Origin: Hungateiclostridiaceae bacterium UBA3922
GTDB taxonomy: Bacteria > Bacillota > Clostridia > Acetivibrionales > DTU013
Length of the DNA stretch: 11,238 nucleotides
Direction: 5' to 3'
Assembly (NCBI GenBank): GCA_002386045.1
Contig: DGEQ01000074.1
Location: 34,871 to 46,108, forward strand
The notes under the pieces were generated by a model. The model saw only the letters and a program-made list of their open reading frames with translations. It was not told the origin of the DNA and searched no databases. Position numbers and translations under genes: made by a program. Every line of letters starts with the position of its first letter. Position 1 is the stretch's first letter. This document shows positions 7,612 to 11,238 of this stretch, one piece after another.

Positions 7612-7646
7612 GATCTCCGCCATATCATTGCATGGTTGGCCCGGGG

Positions 7647-7907
7647 TCAGTCAAAGTATCGTCTTATGTACCTCTCGTCCAGGTCTACGAGTATAATGTC
7701 CTCGCCTATTTTCACGATTTTGTCCCACGGGATGACAAACTCGCTGTCTTTCCCGAAAAAACCCAGCAGCTTGCCGACTCCCGGCAGTATTATGGCCTCG
7801 ACCCTTCCCTGCTCCAGGTCGATTTCCACGTCCGAAACGAAACCCAGCCTTCTGCCGTCGGATACATTTATGACTTCCTTCTGCCTGAAATCCGAAGAAC
7901 GATTCAT
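7647..7907 (-). CDS. YlmC/YmxH-family sporulation PRC-barrel protein
   Basis: A small protein of 86 residues with a PRC-barrel fold: VINVSDGRRLGFVSDVEIDLEQGRVEAI (12-39), then the glycine-rich LPGVGKLLGFFGKDSEFVIPWDKIVKIGEDIILVD (41-75). It matches the YlmC/YmxH family, found in endospore formers, often beside sigG. No precise biochemical role is established that I know of. PRC barrels usually mediate protein or RNA contacts. The frame is open to a TTG at 7922. The ATG at 7907 is preferred because GAGGG (7913-7917) lies 5 nt upstream. It is isolated by long spacers on both sides, so it probably has its own promoter. Confidence 0.9.
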   Translation of the reverse strand: MNRSSDFRQKEVINVSDGRRLGFVSDVEIDLEQGRVEAIILPGVGKLLGFFGKDSEFVIPWDKIVKIGEDIILVDLDERYIRRYFD

Positions 7908-7972
7908 GCGGACCCTCACCAATCTTTCATATCATCGTCCTATCCATAATTTTCCGCCTGAAAGTGCCTTTT

Positions 7973-7987
7973 CATATAAATTATATG
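7973..7987. promoter_or_regulatory. Perfect AT-rich palindrome CATATAA-A-TTATATG
   Basis: The arms CATATAA and TTATATG are exact reverse complements around a single A. The site lies 66 nt upstream of the ymxH start and includes a TATAAT on the minus strand, so it could be an operator over a -10 element. The palindrome is seen; function is inferred. Confidence 0.45.
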
Positions 7988-8021
7988 TCCCCTGCCGGTC
8001 AATTATCTCCTGCAGGGGACA
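7986..8021. repeat. Inverted repeat of the GGGGACA family (hairpin)
   Basis: TGTCCCCTGC (7986-7995) and GCAGGGGACA (8012-8021) are perfect 10-bp reverse complements around 16 nt. The right arm continues as GGGGACAGTTCTCC, matching the first unit of the array at 7440. This is therefore a second locus of the same repeat family, in a convergent two-copy form like a REP doublet. Confidence 0.8.
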
Positions 8022-8114
8022 GTTCTCCATTTTAACGCCGCAGCTGTTCCCGGCCTGCTCCGCGTTCCGCGGGCTGCTCAATGCCTGTCGACATGTACGC
8101 TGGTACGACGATGT

Positions 8115-8132
8115 AATCCCAGGTCCGGGATT
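8115..8132. repeat. Short hairpin AATCCC-6 nt-GGGATT
   Basis: Perfect 6-bp arms AATCCC (8115-8120) and GGGATT (8127-8132) enclose AGGTCC. On the plus strand a moderately T-rich stretch follows. On the minus strand, the direction of sigG transcription, none does. It lies about 105 nt past the sigG stop. Confidence 0.45.
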
Positions 8133-8141
8133 TGTGTTATT

Positions 8142-8164
8142 ATGACATTATGTCATTATGACAT
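8142..8164. promoter_or_regulatory. Overlapping ATGACAT/ATGTCAT palindromes
   Basis: Three 7-nt half-sites in alternating orientation, ATGACAT-T-ATGTCAT-T-ATGACAT, form two overlapping perfect palindromes (8142-8156 and 8150-8164). Spacing is 8 nt between half-site starts. This regular arrangement resembles a cooperative operator more than a terminator. It lies 73 nt past the sigG stop and about 235 nt upstream of ymxH. No regulator is identified. Confidence 0.5.
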
Positions 8165-8236
8165 GTTATCATGATATCTTTTGATTCAGGGTTTTATGCA
8201 TAGTCTGAGTCTGGTCTATACCGTGTACATTTATCG

Positions 8237-9007
8237 TCAAATATGTTTCCGCATATGCATCAGCGCCGTTTTCTCGAGTCTGGACACCTGGGCCTGTGAA
8301 ATCCCGATTTCTTCGGCAACTTCCATCTGTGTCCTCCCCTCGAAGAATCGCAGGTTCAGGATAAGTTTTTCCCTGTCGTTGAGCTTTCGCATCGCTTCCT
8401 TCAGCGAAATGCCCTCTAGCCAGTTTTCATCATTGTTTTTTTCATCCTTTACCTGGTCCATTACATAAATAGCGTCTCCGCCATCGTGATATACGGACTC
8501 GAACAGTGAAATGGGATCCTGGATGGCATCAAGCGCGAAAACGACCTCTTCCTTCGGCAGGTTCAGTTCTTCGGCTATCTCTGAGATCGTGGGTTCCTTT
8601 GCGTTTTTATTCGTGAGCCTTTCCTTGGCCTGCAGCGCTTTATAAGCTATGTCCCTCAGTGACCTGCTGACCCTTATCGAATTATTGTCCCGCAGGTACC
8701 TCCGGATCTCACCGATGATCATCGGCACCGCATAGGTGGAGAATTTAACGTTCTGGTTGACGTCGAAATTGTCTATTGCTTTAATAAGGCCAATGCAACC
8801 AACCTGGAACAGGTCGTCCACGTATTCGCCCCTGTTGTTGAACCTCTGGATAACGCTCAAAACGAGCCTGAGATTCCCGTTTATGAATTCCTCGCGGGCT
8901 GATGCATCGCCCTTGTGCATCCTTTCGAAGAGAGCTTTTTTCTGCTCATTTGACAAAACCGGCAGTTTTGAAGTGTTGACTCCGCAGATTTCAACCTTGT
9001 TGACCAT
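8237..9007 (-). CDS. sigG: RNA polymerase sigma factor SigG (late forespore)
   Basis: SigG directs late gene expression in the engulfed forespore, including spore DNA-protecting and germination genes. The 256 residues match the family, beginning NKVEICGVNTSKLP, a SigG hallmark. Region 2 includes NGNLRLVLSVIQRFNNRGEY (43-62), DDLFQVGCIGLIKAIDNFD (64-82) and the -10 recognition segment FSTYAVPMIIGEIRRYLRD (89-107). Region 4 has the helix-turn-helix TQMEVAEEIGISQAQVSRLEK (226-246). Start ATG at 9007 has GGGAGG (9018-9023) 10 nt upstream. That ribosome site is half of a hairpin (see 9017-9059). A SigmaF-type promoter lies just upstream. Because SigF and SigG recognise similar sites, auto-activation from the same promoter is plausible. 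It follows sigE by 118 nt, as in Bacillus and Clostridium. Confidence 0.98.
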   Translation of the reverse strand: MVNKVEICGVNTSKLPVLSNEQKKALFERMHKGDASAREEFINGNLRLVLSVIQRFNNRGEYVDDLFQVGCIGLIKAIDNFDVNQNVKFSTYAVPMIIGEIRRYLRDNNSIRVSRSLRDIAYKALQAKERLTNKNAKEPTISEIAEELNLPKEEVVFALDAIQDPISLFESVYHDGGDAIYVMDQVKDEKNNDENWLEGISLKEAMRKLNDREKLILNLRFFEGRTQMEVAEEIGISQAQVSRLEKTALMHMRKHI

Positions 9008-9016
9008 CTTGTAAAA

Positions 9017-9059
9017 ACCTCCCGGTGTTTTTGTTCAGTAACATTATTGCCCGGGAGGT
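9017..9059 (-). promoter_or_regulatory. Hairpin covering the sigG ribosome site (attenuator/terminator-like)
   Basis: On the minus strand ACCTCCCGG (9051-9059) and CCGGGAGGT (9017-9025) are perfect 9-bp reverse complements around 25 nt. Three more A-T pairs can form beyond one mismatch. The downstream arm contains the sigG ribosome site GGGAGG and is followed by a short T run. RNA reading through from sigE carries both arms, so it could terminate here or have the ribosome site masked. RNA starting from the SigmaF-type promoter begins after the upstream arm and would leave the site free. On the plus strand six T follow the other arm after one C, so an antisense terminator is also possible. Confidence 0.7.
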
Positions 9060-9070
9060 CTTTTTTATAC
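9042..9070 (-). promoter_or_regulatory. SigmaF-type (SigF/SigG) promoter of sigG
   Basis: On the minus strand GTATA (9066-9070) fits the SigF -35 consensus GYATA. GGCAATAATG (9042-9051) fits the -10 consensus GGNNANAHTR at every fixed position. The spacer is 14 nt, about one base short of the usual value. The predicted start is near 9035, giving a leader of about 28 nt that contains the sigG ribosome site but not the upstream hairpin arm. Confidence 0.65.
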
Positions 9071-9125
9071 TGTGACTTTTGCAGAAAATATTCGCTGAAG
9101 GCCTTGACAACAGCGGATTTGGAGG

Positions 9126-9857
9126 TTACACCATCCTGCTGATCTCTTTCTTCAGCCGGCTTATTATCCTCTTTTCAAGGCGTGAAATATACGACTGGGA
9201 AATACCAAGCATGTCGGCGACTTCCTTCTGTGTTTTCTCCACACCGCCGGTCAGCCCGAACCTCAGTTCCATTATCTTCTTTTCGCGGCTTGAAAGCTTT
9301 TTCATGGCATTGTTGAGAAGCTCCCTGTCTATTTCATCTTCCAGGCTCCTGTAAATGATGTCGCTTTCAGTGCCAAGAATGTCCGAAAGCAGAAGTTCAT
9401 TGCCGTCCCAGTCCACGTTGAGGGGCTCGTCGATCGAAATCTCCGTTTTGATCCTGTTGTTCCTCCGGAGATACATCAGGATCTCATTTTCAATGCATCT
9501 CGACGCGTATGTGGCCAGCTTTATATTCTTGGCCGGATTGAAGGTATTTATAGCCTTTATAAGGCCTATCGTTCCGATCGATACCAGGTCTTCGACTCCA
9601 ACGCCCGTATTCTCGAACTTCCTCGCTATGTAGACGACAAGCCTGAGATTGCGCTCGATCAGCACGCTCTTTACTCCGCAGTCCTGTTCGCCGAGCCTGG
9701 CGAGCAGATACGATTCCTCGTCGACTGAGAGAGGCGGCGGCAATGCCTCGCTTCCCCCGATGTAATAGATCGGGCGACCGGTCTTTTTCCTGAGTCTGAA
9801 CATTAACTCCCAGTAATGTATCCTCAGGATCAGCCTGACTTTGTTGAATACTTTCAT
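9126..9857 (-). CDS. sigE: RNA polymerase pro-sigma factor SigE (early mother cell)
   Basis: SigE drives early mother-cell transcription after asymmetric division. It is made as an inactive membrane-associated precursor, cut by SpoIIGA. The protein has 243 residues. An amphipathic, Arg/Lys-rich pro-region (about 1-31) precedes YYIGGSEALPPPLS. By alignment with Bacillus SigE, cleavage is expected between Tyr31 and Tyr32. Region 2 has ERNLRLVVYIARKFENTG (68-85), GTIGLIKAINTFNP (95-108) and LATYASRCIENEILMYLRR (114-132). Region 4 has TQKEVADMLGISQSYISRLEK (209-229). Start ATG at 9857 has AAAGGAG 7 nt upstream. It follows spoIIGA by 78 nt, the standard spoIIG operon. Confidence 0.98.
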   Translation of the reverse strand: MKVFNKVRLILRIHYWELMFRLRKKTGRPIYYIGGSEALPPPLSVDEESYLLARLGEQDCGVKSVLIERNLRLVVYIARKFENTGVGVEDLVSIGTIGLIKAINTFNPAKNIKLATYASRCIENEILMYLRRNNRIKTEISIDEPLNVDWDGNELLLSDILGTESDIIYRSLEDEIDRELLNNAMKKLSSREKKIMELRFGLTGGVEKTQKEVADMLGISQSYISRLEKRIISRLKKEISRMV

Positions 9858-9900
9858 CTGGAATCTCCTTTCGTTGTCATATCAGTTATGTATAAGCAAA

Positions 9901-9928
9901 AGTTATATCAGCCAGTGTAGCTATAACT
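9901..9928. repeat. Inverted repeat in the spoIIGA-sigE gap
   Basis: AGTTATA (9901-9907) and TATAACT (9922-9928) are perfect 7-bp arms around 14 nt, lying 8 nt after the spoIIGA stop and 44 nt before sigE. The arms are AT-rich and no T run follows on the minus strand. It may slightly affect relative expression or RNA stability within the operon. Confidence 0.4.
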
Positions 9929-9935
9929 AATAAAG

Positions 9936-10841
9936 CTAAATAAGCTCCGGGTTCATGAGAGCCCTGTATTGTTCGTTTGCCGACAGCGCCCTGTTGTAAA
10001 TACCGACGATCACATCACGGATGTCTTTTTTGCCGTCGTCGGCCCCGATCTCTATGTAATCCGGCCTGAACCCGATCATCATGCCGTTTTCCCTGCCTAG
10101 CGACGTGAACGGGATAAGCCTGAACCTGGTGAACCAGTCGGAGGATGATATCGTCGCTGTGACGGAGTCCAGGTCGTTTTCACGGTTGCGTTCGAAAATG
10201 CTTTTTATGTCATCCGGCAGAAGATCCCTGATGGCTGAAAATTCCACGACCACGACGGGCAGGTTCGTCAGCGGGTCATGCAGCGAATTGCCTGTATCCA
10301 CCAGGGCCGACAATTCGATGGACTTGTCTCCGACTGCGATGCTTATGTTCACCAGGAGCTTTTCTTTGACAAATTTGCTTTGCACGGCTTCCCATATCAC
10401 CCGGAAAATGATCAAAGCCAATGCCACCGCCAGCAAAAGCTCGGTCCACCTGGCACCGATGAAAGACAGCGGAGTGATGAGCACACCGTTCCTTATGATC
10501 CCCCAGTCTTTGCTGAAAAACATCAGTGCAAAGGCCGCGCCTGCAAAAATGAATGTCGCCGCATAGAAAAGAGCCAGGGTTTTCAGAAAAACCGAGATTT
10601 TTCTGAAAGTGAATGCTATGGCAACCATGGCGACCGACAACAGGAATTTTGCAAACAGGGTGGCATACACCTGTGTGTCCGGCAACAGGATCATAAGCAC
10701 CAGGTAGGCTGTGCCTGTAACAGATCCGAGGAGCAGCCTCAGGCTGTTCGTCTTGGTCTTTGAAAACCTCGATGTAACAAGGAGTATCAGGTAATTGATG
10801 ACTATATTCTCGAGGATGACGATATCCAGATATATCTCCAC
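9936..10841 (-). CDS. spoIIGA: SpoIIGA, sporulation sigma-E factor-processing peptidase
   Basis: SpoIIGA is a membrane aspartic protease of the asymmetric septum that removes the pro-sequence of SigE when signalled from the forespore (SpoIIR in Bacillus). The 301 residues begin with a hydrophobic half, about five membrane segments near 7-22, 36-53, 60-79, 84-109 and 133-150. A cytosolic protease domain follows. The catalytic Asp is Asp182 in ALVDTGNSLHDPLT (179-192), matching the aspartate of Bacillus SpoIIGA. FTSLGRENGMMIGFRPDYIEI (245-265) is another typical stretch. The start is GTG at 10841, with GAGGT 6 nt upstream. It lies directly upstream of its substrate gene sigE. Confidence 0.96.
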   Translation of the reverse strand: MEIYLDIVILENIVINYLILLVTSRFSKTKTNSLRLLLGSVTGTAYLVLMILLPDTQVYATLFAKFLLSVAMVAIAFTFRKISVFLKTLALFYAATFIFAGAAFALMFFSKDWGIIRNGVLITPLSFIGARWTELLLAVALALIIFRVIWEAVQSKFVKEKLLVNISIAVGDKSIELSALVDTGNSLHDPLTNLPVVVVEFSAIRDLLPDDIKSIFERNRENDLDSVTATISSSDWFTRFRLIPFTSLGRENGMMIGFRPDYIEIGADDGKKDIRDVIVGIYNRALSANEQYRALMNPELI

Positions 10842-10883
10842 CGCGTTACCTCACAAGCCGCAATGCCAGACATCCCCTATTTT

Positions 10884-10899
10884 ACATATATTCATATGT
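10884..10899. repeat. Short AT-rich dyad in the spoIIGA leader
   Basis: ACATAT and ATATGT (6-bp perfect arms, four-base centre) lie about 43 nt upstream of the spoIIGA start, between the candidate -10 and the ribosome site. It is weak as a hairpin; it could be an operator half-site pair or chance in AT-rich DNA. Confidence 0.3.
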
Positions 10900-10924
10900 C
10901 CGGGCATTTATGTATAACAACATA

Positions 10925-10941
10925 CTTAAATTATATTTAAG
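10925..10941 (-). promoter_or_regulatory. spoIIGA promoter -10 inside a palindrome
   Basis: On the minus strand a perfect TATAAT (10930-10935) lies within CTTAAAT-3 nt-ATTTAAG (10925-10941), a palindrome with 7-bp arms. No good -35 lies 17 nt upstream. TTGTGA lies 23 nt upstream. Bacillus spoIIG, a Spo0A-activated SigmaA promoter, is known for an over-long spacer (22 bp), so this arrangement is suggestive. I did not find a convincing Spo0A box (TGNCGAA). Confidence 0.45.
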
Positions 10942-11033
10942 CTGCCGTGAATTTTATGTCACAAACACCTGTAGAAATAAGGTTTTTTGAGGAAGTTGCA
11001 TGGGCAGGCCTATGGTGGGAGACGGGCTATGGC

Positions 11034-11238
11034 GGGGGACAGTTCTGCAGAAAAAATGATGGGGACAGTTCTTCAGAAAGCCGGTATCCTGCTCAGTTAC
11101 CCGAAGAAGTGTCCCCCTAAGTTCACTGAAGAAGTGTCCCCCTAAGTTCAGAACTTTCTCCTGAGTTTGTCCCCTGAATTCTGAAGAACTGTCCCTTAAA
11201 TCTGGAACTGTCCAATTTTTCCCGAAGAACTGTCCCCC
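11034..11238. repeat. Cluster of GGGGACAGTTCTTC repeats, two direct and six inverted
   Basis: Plus-orientation units GGGGACAGTTCTKCAG start at 11035 and 11061. Minus-orientation units, ending GTCCCC or degraded, lie at 11103-11117, 11128-11142, about 11163-11174, 11183-11195, 11204-11213 and 11224-11238. The two units at 11103 and 11128 form a 25-nt direct repeat whose first 23 nt are identical. Unit 11061 and the unit at 11224 are near-perfect reverse complements, so the cluster can fold into long hairpins. The array continues past the window edge. Confidence 0.9.

Larger units (their letters stand above)
7908..8236. other. Palindrome-rich spacer between sigG and ymxH
   Basis: No gene is seen in these 329 nt. 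They hold an AT-rich perfect palindrome (7973-7987), a 10-bp inverted repeat of the GGGGACA family (7986-8021), an AATCCC/GGGATT hairpin (8115-8132) and overlapping ATGACAT palindromes (8142-8164). A plain terminator for sigG with a T run was not found. On the minus strand TATAAT (7980-7985) lies about 70 nt before ymxH and TTGACC (7997-8002) lies 11 nt further upstream. That spacing is too short for a standard SigmaA promoter. Confidence 0.6.
10842..11238. other. Gene-free region upstream of spoIIGA
   Basis: The first 150 nt hold the presumed spoIIGA promoter and two dyads. The part from 11034 to the edge is a cluster of GGGGACAG-family repeats. Between them (about 10945-11033) I see no gene. 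A 19-codon plus-strand frame at 11000-11059, with GAGG 7 nt before its ATG, runs into the first repeat and is not called. The gene upstream of spoIIGA is outside the window. Confidence 0.6.

Noticed and set aside
8086..8093. TGTCGACA as a Spo0A box
   Set aside because: It is a simple 8-bp palindrome matching only part of the consensus and is not placed near a promoter I can support.
7516..8145. 209-codon plus-strand frame with a 13-residue repeat
   Set aside because: The frame arises from the 39-nt tandem repeat, has no ribosome site, and runs antisense across the well-supported ymxH gene.
11000..11059. 19-codon plus-strand frame MGRPMVGDGLW with GAGG upstream, possibly a transposase N-terminal remnant
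   Set aside because: The resemblance to IS200-like N-termini is limited to M-x-RP, and the frame ends inside a repeat; too little to support.

Overview
The window is a chromosomal segment of an endospore-forming Firmicute, most likely class Clostridia. The evidence is a spoIIGA-sigE-sigG-ymxH/ylmC sporulation block, strong AGGAGG-type ribosome sites, some TTG/GTG starts and moderate base composition. I cannot name the genus. All nine complete genes lie on the minus strand, so transcription runs from high to low coordinates. A tenth minus-strand reading frame may begin at the low-coordinate edge.

Layout in transcription order: (1) 11238-10842 is a non-coding region with a cluster of GGGGACAG-type repeats and the presumed spoIIGA promoter. 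(2) spoIIGA (10841-9936) encodes the membrane protease that matures pro-SigE, followed by sigE (9857-9126), encoding pro-SigE. (3) sigG (9007-8237) encodes the late forespore sigma factor. It is preceded by a SigmaF-type promoter and by a hairpin that covers its ribosome site only in read-through RNA. (4) A 329-nt palindrome-rich spacer is followed by ymxH/ylmC (7907-7647), a PRC-barrel sporulation protein. (5) A nested 19/20-nt tandem repeat array (7440-7611) is followed by nrdR (7348-6848), the ribonucleotide reductase repressor, with a possible terminator after it. (6) After a 312-nt gap come comM/yifB (6535-5003) and dprA (5006-3873), overlapping by ATGA; then topA (3703-1568), with its own candidate promoter; then trmFO (1439-123), with a TTG start. 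A short open frame follows at 59-1.

The genes form two conserved blocks. The first is the mother-cell/forespore sigma cascade: SpoIIGA processes SigE after asymmetric division, and SigG then takes over in the engulfed forespore. The second is a DNA-handling and tRNA-modification block: ComM and DprA process incoming single-stranded DNA, TopA relaxes negative supercoils, and TrmFO makes m5U54 in tRNA. nrdR sits between them.

I see no phage, CRISPR, defence or transposase gene. The unusual material is intergenic: a dispersed GGGGACAGTYCT repeat family at three sites in the sporulation block, one of them a higher-order tandem array; the sigG hairpin/promoter overlap; several perfect palindromes; and a 22-nt tandem duplication of the 3' end of trmFO including its stop codon.
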